63,062 nt of DNA from an uncultured Clostridium sp. (GCA_947427095.1 CANEGO010000006.1:1-63062); one strand, 5' to 3'; positions 42,803 to 52,203 are shown, counted from the stretch's first letter. Notes: generated by a model from the sequence alone, not told the origin. Numbers and translations are program-made.

Positions 42803-42886
42803 GCATAAAAATTATCTTTGTTTTTAAGGTGAACTTAAAATTTAGAAAACAATTAGTATTGCTAGTTTTATTCACCTGTGTTATGC
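42803..42886 (+). ncRNA. Long imperfect hairpin upstream of the GH25 gene
   Basis: Four nested pairing segments are visible: GCATAA (42803-42808)/TTATGC (42881-42886); AGGTGAA (42827-42833)/TTCACCT (42871-42877); TAAAA/TTTTA; and an inner AAAAC/GTTTT with CAAT/ATTG around TAGT. It lies between uvrC and the GH25 lipoprotein gene, with no reading frame. It could be a leader regulating the downstream gene or an independent RNA. Function unknown. Confidence 0.5.
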
Positions 42887-42913
42887 AAAATAAAATATGT
42901 AAAGGAGGAATAG

Positions 42914-44071
42914 ATGAAAAAAAATATATCTTTATTATTTATATTATTGGTTGTTTTTCTTTTTACGGGTTGTGAAAAGAATGAAGGAGATGAAGATGTT
43001 GTAAAAGAAATAAAAATAAAGGAAAAATATAGTTATTATGCTAGCACTATTACCTATGTGAATCATGATGATTACTATGATGATGTATTGAATGATAATA
43101 AAGAAGACATGAAAAAAGAAGTCGTTAATATATCCTTGAAGGAAGATATCAAAAAGGATGGAGATTTAAATAAGAAACTAGAAATAGAAAATGATAATGT
43201 TATTATAAAAGATAACGAGGAAGAAAAGAAAAATAATGATGTTATTATAAAAGATGAAAAAAAAGAAGAAAAAACAATAGATGAAAATGTTGATAATAAG
43301 ATAAATGAAGAAAATAATGAAAATTCAATTAAAAACGATGGGGAACATACTAACTTGAATGACAAAAATGAAGATGTTGAAACTGATAATAATAAATTAT
43401 TAGAAGAGATGACTGAAACAAAGCCATTTCAAAATAAAATGGGTTATTATAGTCCAAGTGGCATGTACTTGGGTGAAAAAAATATAAAAGTAATTGATGT
43501 TAGTTATTATCAGGGAATTATTAATTGGGATAAGTTTGCAAGTGAAGGTGATTGCTATGGGGTTATATTAAGACTTGGATATTACAAAACCTTAGATAAA
43601 ATGTTTGAAAGAAACATAAGTGAGTTAAAAAGATTAAGAATACCGTACGGAATATATTTATTTAGTTATTCTACAACTTTAAATGGAGCTAAAATAGAAA
43701 GTGATTTTACGAATGAAATGATTGATAAATATAACTTAGAACCAACGCTTGGTATATATTATGACATTGAAAGCTGGAAAACAAAAAATGATAGTTCAGA
43801 TAACATTACCAAAGCAAGGTATGATGAAATGATTGGGCTATATGTAAATAATGTTTCTTCTCATGTTTTGTATAAGTATAAAGTGAAAGTGTACTCTGGA
43901 AGATGGTACGCGATGAATAGGCTTGGTCCTATTGCTAAATCTTACGTTGATTGGGTTGCAGAATATAACAGCACTTGTAAGTACGATGAACCATATTCAA
44001 TGTGGCAGTATACTTCAAAAGGAACCATGCCAGGCATAAATGGTAATGTTGATATCAGCTATATATTATAG
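42914..44071 (+). CDS. GH25 lysozyme-like lipoprotein
   Basis: This 385-residue protein has a lipobox FTGC (Cys20), a very acidic, Lys/Glu/Asp/Asn-rich linker (about 25-160) and a C-terminal GH25 domain (about 190-385). The catalytic Asp-rich strands 'VIDVSYYQG', 'VILRLGYY' and 'YYDIESW' are present. It would cleave the peptidoglycan glycan strand or bind wall. An RBS AAGGAGG precedes the ATG. The linker length suggests reach through the wall. Confidence 0.85.
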   Translation: MKKNISLLFILLVVFLFTGCEKNEGDEDVVKEIKIKEKYSYYASTITYVNHDDYYDDVLNDNKEDMKKEVVNISLKEDIKKDGDLNKKLEIENDNVIIKDNEEEKKNNDVIIKDEKKEEKTIDENVDNKINEENNENSIKNDGEHTNLNDKNEDVETDNNKLLEEMTETKPFQNKMGYYSPSGMYLGEKNIKVIDVSYYQGIINWDKFASEGDCYGVILRLGYYKTLDKMFERNISELKRLRIPYGIYLFSYSTTLNGAKIESDFTNEMIDKYNLEPTLGIYYDIESWKTKNDSSDNITKARYDEMIGLYVNNVSSHVLYKYKVKVYSGRWYAMNRLGPIAKSYVDWVAEYNSTCKYDEPYSMWQYTSKGTMPGINGNVDISYIL

Positions 44072-44126
44072 ATTGACTAATTAATTTAGGTAATATATAA
44101 TAAATTTCATCGAGGAGTAGGTTAAT

Positions 44127-44690
44127 ATGTTAAGTGATGAAATAATTAATTATATGAAAAAAAATATAGTTGTAGATGGTGTATATGAACCACAATTTTC
44201 TTCGAATTGTTTCTTATACGCAATTAATTGTGATGTATCGCCGTATGATATTACTTATGTTGATGATTCCGGAGAATACCATTATGGAAATAATTTAGGA
44301 GAAGTAAGTGATAGTTCTAAAATACCTAGCACAAAAGAGCAAACTCGAACATCATTTTTAAAAGATTGCGAAGTTTTAGGTATAAAAGTAAAAACTGTTT
44401 CAGAAGATTATGAATTAATTGATGAAAACGAATGGCTAGTTGCTCTTTATTATACAGAGCCATTTTTCCATCATGGGAAAAAAACTTCAGATTTTCATTT
44501 TATTAAGAAAAAATTCGGTGAAGATATATGGACACATAAGCCGCCTTGCGATGTTGTTAGAAAGAAAGATAAGACAAAAACTTTAATCACGGCGCCAACG
44601 AGTTTTGTTTGGTATGTAATGGATGATGATCGTTGTCGGATTAATTACGAATATATTGACACATACTGTTTAAGAAGAAAAAAGATTTAA
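44127..44690 (+). CDS. Putative papain-like cysteine protease-fold protein
   Basis: This 187-residue protein starts 'MLSDEIINYMKKN' and contains 'FSSNCFLYAIN' (Cys), then 'SDFHFIKKKFGEDIWTHKPP' (His residues). The spacing of an NC-x-x-YA-x(N/L) motif and a later 'D-[FY]-H-[FW]-x' plus 'W-x-HK' recalls small bacterial papain-like proteins whose members carry 'NCYAYAL' and 'DYHFYR...WSHK'. No signal peptide. Protease activity is inferred only. Confidence 0.55.
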   Translation: MLSDEIINYMKKNIVVDGVYEPQFSSNCFLYAINCDVSPYDITYVDDSGEYHYGNNLGEVSDSSKIPSTKEQTRTSFLKDCEVLGIKVKTVSEDYELIDENEWLVALYYTEPFFHHGKKTSDFHFIKKKFGEDIWTHKPPCDVVRKKDKTKTLITAPTSFVWYVMDDDRCRINYEYIDTYCLRRKKI

Positions 44691-44714
44691 CCGTTTTGGT
44701 TAAATCTTTTTTAG
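44679..44714. terminator. Bidirectional terminator
   Basis: AAAAGATTTAACC and GGTTAAATCTTTT form a long stem between the convergent genes at 44127 and 44711. Confidence 0.8.
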
Positions 44715-44977
44715 AACCATCTTCTAGGTGGATATGGATAATAAGGTCCTGGTCTATAAGGCCCCGGTTGATAGTAGTATACTGGCGGCCTATTGTTATT
44801 CCAAAATGACGGTGCTAACGCAGCTCCTGTCACACCTCCTAATAAAAATGGAAATACAAAACCACCTGCTAATCTCTCATCATTAGTGTTAGCTGTTTGG
44901 TAGTTTGTTGGCACATAATAACCGTACATGTTACTATTTTGTGGTATGTTATTAGAAACTTGATATCCTTGATTCAA
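44711..44977 (-). CDS. Small Tyr/Pro/Gly-rich, coat-like protein
   Basis: This 88-residue protein has polar Asn/Gln/Tyr-rich ends, a central hydrophobic 'GGFVFPFLLGGVTGAALAP' segment and a C-terminal tail rich in Pro, Tyr, Gly and Arg ('YYYQPGPYRPG'). The composition resembles small spore coat and exosporium proteins. Start TTG 44977 follows GGTGATTTAA. In a spore-former, coat association is likely, but this is composition-based. Confidence 0.5.
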   Translation of the reverse strand: MNQGYQVSNNIPQNSNMYGYYVPTNYQTANTNDERLAGGFVFPFLLGGVTGAALAPSFWNNNRPPVYYYQPGPYRPGPYYPYPPRRWF

Positions 44978-45101
44978 TTAAATCACCTTCCTCTAAAATA
45001 GTATATGTTATAACAAATAAAGTGACATAAGCATAATAAAAATGTTATAATATAAAATATCTTATTATGTAAAAACAAAGGAAGTTAGGAAGTGTAATAA
45101 A

Positions 45102-46880
45102 TTGGGAAAAGTTAGAATAATGGATGATATTTTAGCTAATAAAATAGCAGCTGGAGAGGTTGTAGAAAAATGTGTTTCAGTTGTAAAAGAATTAGTGGAA
45201 AACAGTGTTGATGCTGGGGCAAGTGAAATTAAAATAGAAGTTAGGGAAGCTGGTACAAAATTAATTAAGGTTGTTGATGATGGAGCCGGAATGGATCATG
45301 ATGATGCAATTATGGCCTTTGAAAGACATGCAACAAGTAAGTTGTTAGATGAAATGGGACTTTTTAGAATTTCATCATTAGGATTTAGAGGAGAAGCCCT
45401 TCCTTCAATCGCTTCTGTATCAGAGGTGACATTAAAAACTTCTATTGGTGATGTTGGTACTAAACTTTTTATAAAAGGTGGTAAATTAATTACCGATGAG
45501 GCATCAGATGCCAGACGTGGAACCGAGATAACCGTCAAGAATTTGTTTTTCAATACACCAGCAAGGCTTAAATATTTAAATAGTATTTATAGTGAACTTG
45601 CAAACGTATGTGAATACGTTAACAAAATGGCTCTTTCTTATCCAGATAAAAAATTTACTTTAATAAGTGATGATAAGGTGCTTTTAAATACGGATGGAAC
45701 TGGGAATTTACTTAAAGTAATAAAAGAAATTTATGGAAGCGAAGTTGCTAGAAAAATGAAGAAGATATCCGTTTTTAATGATGATTATGACGTTGATGGA
45801 TTCATATCACTTCCTGAGGTTACTAGGTCATCTAGAACTCATATGATTACACTTGTTAATAACCGAGTTGTTAGAAACGTTGAATTAAATCGTGCGATAA
45901 ATGATGCGTATCATACATATAAACCAGAGACAAGATACCCAATAGTAGTTTTAAATATAAATACTGACCCTTCATTAGTTGACGTAAATGTTCATCCATC
46001 TAAATTAGATATTAAATTTAGTAATTTTGAGGATTTAAAGGAATTAATAAAACGAGGAATAAAAGATGTTTTAGATAAATCGTTATTAATACCTAAAATA
46101 GAAAAGAAAGAAATAAAGGAAGAAAGACCAAAATTAGAATTACAACAATTAAATCTTGAAAGAAAAAGTGTTATAGAAAGCGATACAATTGATTATTCTA
46201 TGTTTGATGAGCCGGTTATTGAAGTAAACGAAGGCTTAGTAGATTATAATAATGAAGAAGATGAAGTATCTTATGAGGAAGAAAAGAAAAAAATTATTAT
46301 GCCAGAAATGTATCCGGTTGGTCTTGCAAAAGGAACTTATATTATATGCCATAACGAACTCGGGCTTTATATGATAGATCAGCATGCCGCAAAGGAACGA
46401 ATTAATTATGAAGGGTATAAAAAAGCGTTTGGAAACCCTGATCAAAGTAGTATTAGAATGTTAATTCCGTTGACACTCGAATTTCCATCTAATGAATTTA
46501 TTATAATAAAACAAAATATTAACGTTTTAAAAGATATGCACTTTGATATTGAAGAAAGTGGAATCAATACATTTGTCATAAAAGAACATCCAACTTGGAT
46601 AAAGGAAGGTTACGAAGTAGATAGCATAAAAAAAATATTCGAGGTATTAATAAGTGAAGAAAAAAACTTTTCGGTAGAAAAGTTTAGGGAAAAAGCAGCA
46701 ATTATGCTTAGTTGTAAAATGGCGATAAAAGCAAACATGAACATAAGTAAAGAAGAAATGGAAGCTTTAATTGATGACTTAAGACGTTGTGATAATCCTT
46801 ATACCTGTCCGCATGGAAGACCAACTACTATTTTTTATAGTAACTATGAACTCGAAAAAATGTTTAAGAGAGCTATGTAA
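45102..46880 (+). CDS. mutL: DNA mismatch repair protein MutL
   Basis: This 592-residue protein has the GHKL ATPase start 'ILANKIAAGEVVEK', 'DDGAGM' and 'FRGEALPSIASV', and the MutL transducer domain. The C-terminal endonuclease region has the metal motif 'DQHAAKERINYE' (DQHAx2Ex4E) and 'CPHGRPT', so it should nick DNA as in Bacillus. Start TTG 45102 follows AGGAAGTG. No mutS is in the window. Confidence 0.96.
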   Translation: MGKVRIMDDILANKIAAGEVVEKCVSVVKELVENSVDAGASEIKIEVREAGTKLIKVVDDGAGMDHDDAIMAFERHATSKLLDEMGLFRISSLGFRGEALPSIASVSEVTLKTSIGDVGTKLFIKGGKLITDEASDARRGTEITVKNLFFNTPARLKYLNSIYSELANVCEYVNKMALSYPDKKFTLISDDKVLLNTDGTGNLLKVIKEIYGSEVARKMKKISVFNDDYDVDGFISLPEVTRSSRTHMITLVNNRVVRNVELNRAINDAYHTYKPETRYPIVVLNINTDPSLVDVNVHPSKLDIKFSNFEDLKELIKRGIKDVLDKSLLIPKIEKKEIKEERPKLELQQLNLERKSVIESDTIDYSMFDEPVIEVNEGLVDYNNEEDEVSYEEEKKKIIMPEMYPVGLAKGTYIICHNELGLYMIDQHAAKERINYEGYKKAFGNPDQSSIRMLIPLTLEFPSNEFIIIKQNINVLKDMHFDIEESGINTFVIKEHPTWIKEGYEVDSIKKIFEVLISEEKNFSVEKFREKAAIMLSCKMAIKANMNISKEEMEALIDDLRRCDNPYTCPHGRPTTIFYSNYELEKMFKRAM

Positions 46881-46881
46881 T

Positions 46882-46909
46882 TTGACATGGCTTTATTTTT
46901 ATGTATAAT
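46882..46909 (+). promoter_or_regulatory. Promoter of the kinase-like/miaA unit
   Basis: -35 TTGACA (46882-46887), 16 bp spacer, -10 TATAAT (46904-46909). Confidence 0.7.
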
Positions 46910-46927
46910 AACTATTATTGGTGAATT

Positions 46928-47620
46928 ATGAAAAATATATATTTAACAAGTAAACAAATAAATAGACTAGAACCAATCTCAAGTGGTAACTTTGGTTCTT
47001 GTTTTAATTATAAAAATGGAGTTTTAAAAGTATTTAATTATGACATAGATTCTGATATGTTGTCAGACATTAATAAGAATTTAAAAAGAGAATCTAATAT
47101 TGTAATGTATCCAAAGCGTAAATTATATATGGTAGAACATTTAAAAGTAAAACCTAGTGGGTATTATATGAATAAAGATACTGGAATTGATCTTGAAACT
47201 ATGAAATTTAATATATTAACTGGAGTAACAGATTTTTCATTTGATGATTTTTTAAAGTTATATTATGATAAATTTATACCTGAATTAAAAAAAGAAAATG
47301 CGTTGTTAAATGATGTAAAAATGGCACATGTATTTATTGATGATAATTTTTATTTAATAGATACAGATTTTTATTCAGATGTTCTTAGTTCAAGTGATGA
47401 AACTTATAAAAAAAAATTATTAGAAGTTAATTCTTGTTTTCGCAACTTTTTATGTTATTTTTCTATACATCTTGTTCCTAATTATGGACTTTTTACAGAT
47501 GAAGATATGCAAAAACTTCAAAATGAAAAATATCTTGATGATAAAATTAATTATATAAAAAGATTAACTAATGGCTCTATTGATACTTTTGGAAAATTAA
47601 ATGAATATAAAAGAGGGTGA
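46928..47620 (+). CDS. Degenerate protein-kinase-like protein
   Basis: This 230-residue protein has traits of a protein kinase fold. The Gly-rich loop 'SSGNFGSCF' is near residue 18 and the ATP Lys is in 'VLKVFNY'. A possible catalytic-loop remnant is 'NDVKMAHVFIDDNFYLIDTDFYS', whose 'DTD' replaces DFG. The HRD motif is not clear. It could be a pseudokinase or small-molecule kinase. It sits between mutL and miaA and overlaps neither. Confidence 0.55.
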   Translation: MKNIYLTSKQINRLEPISSGNFGSCFNYKNGVLKVFNYDIDSDMLSDINKNLKRESNIVMYPKRKLYMVEHLKVKPSGYYMNKDTGIDLETMKFNILTGVTDFSFDDFLKLYYDKFIPELKKENALLNDVKMAHVFIDDNFYLIDTDFYSDVLSSSDETYKKKLLEVNSCFRNFLCYFSIHLVPNYGLFTDEDMQKLQNEKYLDDKINYIKRLTNGSIDTFGKLNEYKRG

Positions 47621-47624
47621 TACT

Positions 47625-48506
47625 ATGATAATAGCAATAGTTGGACCTACCGGAGTTGGAAAAACAAAAATGTCTGTTTGTCTTGCTAAAAGGTATGATG
47701 CGGAAATAATAAGTTGTGACAGTATGCAAATATATAAAAAAATGGATATTGGAACCGCTAAGGTAACAGAAGACGAAAAAGAAGGTATTAAACATCATTT
47801 AATTGACGTAAAAGATGTTAGCGAAGATTATTCTGTATATGATTATCAAAAGGATGCCAGATATGTTCTTGATAAATTATTATCTAATAATAGGAACGTG
47901 ATAATAGTAGGAGGAACTGGACTATATTTAAAGGCTTTACTATATGACTACAATTTTAATGAAACGGATGATAATTCAAAAAAGGATTTTTCCTCTTATA
48001 CTAATGAAGAATTATATAAGATGGTATTAAGTATTGATAAAAAGTCTAAAATTCATATTAATAATAGACAAAGATTAGAAAGTTTTTTAAATAACCATAA
48101 ATCTGGTGAAGAAAAAAAAGTAAGTGAATTGCTATATAAGGATGTAAAAATAATTGGTCTTACAAGACCTAGAGAAGAACTTTATGAAACAATTAATAAT
48201 AGAGTTGATGAAATGATTAGTAATGGGTTAATAGAAGAAGCTAAATATTTTTATGACAAAAAAATACGCAGTAAAGCGATTAACACTGCTATTGCATATA
48301 AAGAATTATATTTATATTTTGATAACAAAATAAGTCTAGAAGAAGCAACTGGTTTAATTAAACAAAGAAGTAGAAATTATGCTAAAAGACAGTATACTTG
48401 GTTTAAACATCAAATGGATGTAAATTGGTTTAATGTGGACGTAACTGATTTTGATAAAACAATAAAAGAAGTTATCTGCTTTTTAGAAAATAATAAAGAA
48501 GCTTAA
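47625..48506 (+). CDS. miaA: tRNA dimethylallyltransferase MiaA
   Basis: This 293-residue enzyme adds the isopentenyl group to A37 of UNN-reading tRNAs. P-loop 'GPTGVGKTKMS' is near residue 7, and 'SCDSMQIYKKMDIGTAK' and 'KQRSRNYAKRQYTWFKHQ' are family signatures. ATG 47625 follows GAGGGTGAT; the frame extends upstream into the previous gene without a site. mutL-miaA proximity is common in bacteria. Confidence 0.96.
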   Translation: MIIAIVGPTGVGKTKMSVCLAKRYDAEIISCDSMQIYKKMDIGTAKVTEDEKEGIKHHLIDVKDVSEDYSVYDYQKDARYVLDKLLSNNRNVIIVGGTGLYLKALLYDYNFNETDDNSKKDFSSYTNEELYKMVLSIDKKSKIHINNRQRLESFLNNHKSGEEKKVSELLYKDVKIIGLTRPREELYETINNRVDEMISNGLIEEAKYFYDKKIRSKAINTAIAYKELYLYFDNKISLEEATGLIKQRSRNYAKRQYTWFKHQMDVNWFNVDVTDFDKTIKEVICFLENNKEA

Positions 48507-48522
48507 ATTTGCTTCTTTATTA
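48493..48522. terminator. Bidirectional terminator
   Basis: AATAAAGAAGC pairs with GCTTCTTTATT between convergent genes. Confidence 0.8.
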
Positions 48523-49449
48523 TTTTGCTTCTACGTAAATTGTTTCGTTAAATTTGTGTTCTGTATCAGAGTTATTTTTAAGTGTATTTGTATCAATCAA
48601 AAAGTATTTATGACTTAACATATCGGAACCATCACTAGTTATTGGATCATCCCAAGTAAGATCCAAATGCAGCCACGATCCTTCTAAATAAACTAAGTTC
48701 CATACATGAGTATCTGATGATATACGATAGTTTTTAACGTTCATTTTTTCTAAGAATAAGCTCATTACATCGGCATAACCACTACAAATACCAATACCAT
48801 CAAACAAAACACCATAAGCAGTAGAAGAAGATATATCGGTCTTTCCAGATGTGTTGTTAGAATCATATCTGGTATTATTTATTATATAATCATGAAATAT
48901 CTTTATATTTTCTCTTGTGTTTTTAGATTTATCGTAGTTTTTATTATAAATTTCATTTACTTTTTCATCTATTTTTTTTATTTGTTCATCTGTGTATCTA
49001 TTTTCTTTTTTAAGTATTATTCTTCCTGTACTATTAAAAGTTGTATTTACTTTATTAAAGGTGTTAAACGGGTGAACAAAATTACTTAAATCAGTTAAGT
49101 ATGTGTTATTTTCTACCATTTTTTTCACATCGTTTACGCAAGATAAGTAATCAGGATCACATTTAACCGTATATTCATTCCAACCAGCATCAAGAAAGGT
49201 GTATATAATATTTTTAGCATCTTCTTCATTTTTTATGGTAATATTTTCACTTATTTTCACATATTCATAATTTTCTTTTTTACGGTAGTTACCATCGGTT
49301 AAACTTTGCCTTATGTCTGGTTGAAAATATTTTATATAAACGTATTCTATTTTATTTGTTAATAGATAATAGTTGTCATATACTAAGTACCCAATAATTA
49401 CGCTTAAGATTACCGCGATTGTTAGTTTTACTATTTTTTTTGTGTTCAT
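48520..49449 (-). CDS. Membrane-anchored transglutaminase-like protein
   Basis: This 309-residue protein has an N-terminal membrane anchor (about residues 8-27). Its C-terminal transglutaminase-like domain has Cys in 'GICSGYADVM', His in 'DTHVWNLV' and Asp in 'LDLTWDDP' (C-H-D triad). The middle region is unassigned. It would act outside the cell, as a peptidase or crosslinking enzyme. The ATG follows GGTGAT on the minus strand. Confidence 0.82.
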   Translation of the reverse strand: MNTKKIVKLTIAVILSVIIGYLVYDNYYLLTNKIEYVYIKYFQPDIRQSLTDGNYRKKENYEYVKISENITIKNEEDAKNIIYTFLDAGWNEYTVKCDPDYLSCVNDVKKMVENNTYLTDLSNFVHPFNTFNKVNTTFNSTGRIILKKENRYTDEQIKKIDEKVNEIYNKNYDKSKNTRENIKIFHDYIINNTRYDSNNTSGKTDISSSTAYGVLFDGIGICSGYADVMSLFLEKMNVKNYRISSDTHVWNLVYLEGSWLHLDLTWDDPITSDGSDMLSHKYFLIDTNTLKNNSDTEHKFNETIYVEAK

Positions 49450-49486
49450 TTTATCACCATTTTAATTATACCAATAAAGCATAAAA

Positions 49487-49510
49487 AAAAGAAGTATAAT
49501 TACTTCGTTT
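49487..49510 (-). terminator. Terminator of rpsT
   Basis: On the minus strand GAAGTA and TACTTC pair around ATTA, followed by T's. Confidence 0.7.
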
Positions 49511-49742
49511 CGTTTACTTTTTTAGATAATCTAGATTTAAGACGAGCAGCCTTGTTTTTAGTTATAATTCCTTGACCTAAAGCTTTATCAATTCTTTTAT
49601 TAGCGGTGTTTAGGTTTTCCTTTGTAGCTTCTTTTTCTACTTTTTTAACAGCAGTTTTCATTGCACCTTTTTTTAAAATGTTAGCGTCATGCTTTGAAGC
49701 GATAACCTTAACCCTTTTCTTAGCACTTTTAATATTTGGCAT
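49500..49742 (-). CDS. rpsT: 30S ribosomal protein S20
   Basis: This 80-residue basic helical protein begins 'MPNIKSAKKRVKV' and ends 'KNKAARLKSRLSKKV', both diagnostic of S20. GGAGGTG precedes ATG 49742. It is divergent from gpr, as in Bacillus. Confidence 0.97.
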   Translation of the reverse strand: MPNIKSAKKRVKVIASKHDANILKKGAMKTAVKKVEKEATKENLNTANKRIDKALGQGIITKNKAARLKSRLSKKVNETK

Positions 49743-49851
49743 TTTTTCACCTCCTGGCGTTTTCTTCAACTTCTTATAGTTTAACAAAAAAAATATAAAA
49801 AATCAATAATAAATACTATTTTTGGTAAAAATAAAAATGGGTGATGAATTA

Positions 49852-50862
49852 ATGCATAAAATAGATTTAAAAAAATATGAAATAAGAACTGATATGGCGA
49901 TCGATTTAACAGAAAAAGATAAAAAAACTTACAAACCTGAAACGTATAGTAAAAATGGTGTTAGAGTATCATGGATTACCTTAGATGAAAACAATAATAT
50001 CGGTAAAAAACCAGGATGTTACCTAACGCTAGAATTTGATGATGTAACTGATGATGATGCTAAAAAAAACGTATCTATTGTTTTTAAAGAAGAATTTTCA
50101 AATATGCTGGAAAAAATTGGATTTAATAAAAATACTAAAACACTTGTTATTGGACTTGGAAACATAAAATCAACGCCTGATGCTTTGGGGCCTTTTGTAT
50201 CTGATAAGATAATTGTTACTGAACATTTTTTTGATATGGGAGTATCAGTAGAGGATAAGTTTTCTAGGGTTTCTACTTTTTATCCTGGTGTAACAGGATC
50301 AACTGGAATTGAGACTAGTGATTTAATAAAAGGTGTTGCGAATGTTGTTAAACCAGACTTATTAATCGTGGTTGATGCACTTGCTTCGTCTTCTATTTCG
50401 AGGGTTAATAAAAGTATTCAGGTATCAGATGCTGGAATATCTCCTGGAAGCGGAATCGGTAATAAAAGAAAAGAAATATCAGAAGATACAATTGGAATTC
50501 CTGTTATTGCAGTTGGGGTTCCTACCGTTACATCAGCCTCTGTAATTGTTTCTGATACAATTAATTATATGACGAAAAATTACGTTTATAATAAAAGTTT
50601 TTCTAAAAGTAGGGCATCTAAATTGGTAACGAGACCAGTTAATTATTTAAATAAAGAAGTCTCGGCTTCTAATGATGATAAAAAAACCTTTCTTGGACTT
50701 GTGGGTTTATTAAGTGAAAGAGAACTTGTCCTTTTAACGGATGAAGTTTTAACACCGATTGGATATAATCTAATGGTAACGCCAAAGGAGATTGACTTTG
50801 TTATAGAAAAGTTAAGTGATGTTATAAGTTATGGTATAAACCATAGCTTAAATGAAATATAA
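49852..50862 (+). CDS. gpr: Germination protease GPR
   Basis: This 336-residue aspartic-type protease degrades small acid-soluble spore proteins on germination. The N-terminal 'YEIRTDMAIDL' contains the autoprocessing region, and 'GLGNIKSTPDALGPF' and 'STFYPGVTGSTGIET' are family motifs. 'DALASSSISRVNKSIQ' and 'SPGSGIGNKR' confirm it. ATG 49852 follows GGGTGATGAA. Its presence implies SASP genes elsewhere. Confidence 0.96.
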   Translation: MHKIDLKKYEIRTDMAIDLTEKDKKTYKPETYSKNGVRVSWITLDENNNIGKKPGCYLTLEFDDVTDDDAKKNVSIVFKEEFSNMLEKIGFNKNTKTLVIGLGNIKSTPDALGPFVSDKIIVTEHFFDMGVSVEDKFSRVSTFYPGVTGSTGIETSDLIKGVANVVKPDLLIVVDALASSSISRVNKSIQVSDAGISPGSGIGNKRKEISEDTIGIPVIAVGVPTVTSASVIVSDTINYMTKNYVYNKSFSKSRASKLVTRPVNYLNKEVSASNDDKKTFLGLVGLLSERELVLLTDEVLTPIGYNLMVTPKEIDFVIEKLSDVISYGINHSLNEI

Positions 50863-50930
50863 GAGTTTTTATTTACTTCGACAATAATGCCCTTTCATTT
50901 ATGTTACTTTAAATGAAAGAGGTGATTGTA

Positions 50931-51842
50931 ATGAGAAGATTTAGATCTAAAAAAGTAAAAAAAATAAAACGAGGACACTTTTTTTTGTTCTTTTTCTTTT
51001 TTTCTCTTTCATATATTTTTATGGCCCTTTATTTATCAAAAAATAAAATTAACAAAAACATATTAGATAGTAAAACTAACTATATAAATTTTACTCTTCC
51101 TAATTTTTTGTCACAAAAAGCAGATGAAATTATAAATAAACCAGTTAGCTTACTTAATTGGAAAGTCAAAAATGCATCATATACTAGTGTTAAAAAAACT
51201 AATGTAAGCGTAAAAAAAGACCAAACAGAAGAACCGATGGTAAATAAAAATTTTGAGCCATTAATATATATTTATAATACGCATCAAACAGAAAGTTATG
51301 TTGATTATTTAATAACGGATGCCGGATTATATTTAAGTGAAAAGCTAAATCAGGATGGGTTTAGTACGTATTTTGAAGAGCAGAGTGTAACTACGTTTTT
51401 GCAGGCTAATAATATGAAGTATTATAAATCGTATACTGTATCTAGAAAATATTTAAGTGAGGCAAAGGAAAAATATCCTAGCATAGTTTATTACTTTGAT
51501 ATTCATAGAGATGCTCTAAAAAAGGAAAAAAGTACTATAACGGTAAACAACAAAAACTATGCTAAGGTTATGTTTATTGTTGGAACCGATAATAAAGCGT
51601 TTTCTAATAATTTAGCAAACGCACAAAGGTTAAACGAAATCGTTAATAATATAGTTCCAGGAATAACAAGAGGGGTAATAAAAAAAGGTGGTTCAGGAGT
51701 AAATGGAATATATAACCAAGATGTTTCATTTAATTCCTTTTTAATAGAAGTCGGGGGTAACAATAATAATAAAGAAGAAGTAATAAATACGTTAGACGTT
51801 ATTAAAAAGGCTATTATAGAATATGTGAGAGGCACGGTATGA
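50931..51842 (+). CDS. spoIIP: Stage II sporulation protein P
   Basis: This 303-residue membrane-anchored hydrolase (signal/anchor at about 15-36) removes stem peptides and cuts glycan during engulfment with SpoIID and SpoIIM. The amidase/endopeptidase core has 'YIYNTHQTESY' (zinc His and Glu), 'YYFDIHRDA' and later 'LIEVGGNNN' with a conserved Glu. ATG 50931 follows AGGTGATTG. It overlaps the yqxA-like gene by 4 bp. Confidence 0.95.
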   Translation: MRRFRSKKVKKIKRGHFFLFFFFFSLSYIFMALYLSKNKINKNILDSKTNYINFTLPNFLSQKADEIINKPVSLLNWKVKNASYTSVKKTNVSVKKDQTEEPMVNKNFEPLIYIYNTHQTESYVDYLITDAGLYLSEKLNQDGFSTYFEEQSVTTFLQANNMKYYKSYTVSRKYLSEAKEKYPSIVYYFDIHRDALKKEKSTITVNNKNYAKVMFIVGTDNKAFSNNLANAQRLNEIVNNIVPGITRGVIKKGGSGVNGIYNQDVSFNSFLIEVGGNNNNKEEVINTLDVIKKAIIEYVRGTV

Positions 51843-52165
51843 TAAGTTACAAAAAAATTTTTCGTGGGTTTATATGGTTTTTATTTTTAGGCTTTTTAGT
51901 TTTATATTTTTCTCAAGCAAGCGGTTATTATGAAGATTTAAATAATAAAAAATCTACACTTACAGAAGAAAAAATAAAGGAGTTTGAACAGGACGTCAAA
52001 AGTGGTAAAGAAATTAAGGTAGAAAATTACGTAGTTAATATAAAAAAAGATTATGGTAATAAAGTTTCCTCATTCGGGCTTTTTACTTCTAAAGCATTTG
52101 CCAAGTATTTTAAAATAGGCATGAATGGAATATTTGGGGGTATAGATAAAATGGTTAACGACTAA
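51839..52165 (+). CDS. YqxA-like (DUF3679) sporulation-linked protein
   Basis: This 108-residue protein has an N-terminal membrane segment (about 9-27), a charged helical middle and a C-terminal segment. Bacillus places yqxA between spoIIP and lepA; this gene overlaps spoIIP and precedes lepA by 2.9 kb. The call is by position and size; similarity is low. Confidence 0.6.
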   Translation: MISYKKIFRGFIWFLFLGFLVLYFSQASGYYEDLNNKKSTLTEEKIKEFEQDVKSGKEIKVENYVVNIKKDYGNKVSSFGLFTSKAFAKYFKIGMNGIFGGIDKMVND

Positions 52166-52167
52166 TT

Positions 52168-52203
52168 AAAAAAATACAAAAAAGATATTTTTGTATTTTT
52201 TTT
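52168..52203 (+). terminator. Rho-independent terminator
   Basis: AAAAATACAAAAA and TTTTTGTATTTTT flank GATA, followed by T's. Confidence 0.8.

Noticed and set aside
43075-43365. Minus-strand Ser/Phe-rich frame inside the GH25 gene
   Set aside because: It mirrors the acidic Lys/Asp-rich linker of the + strand gene and is a compositional artefact.
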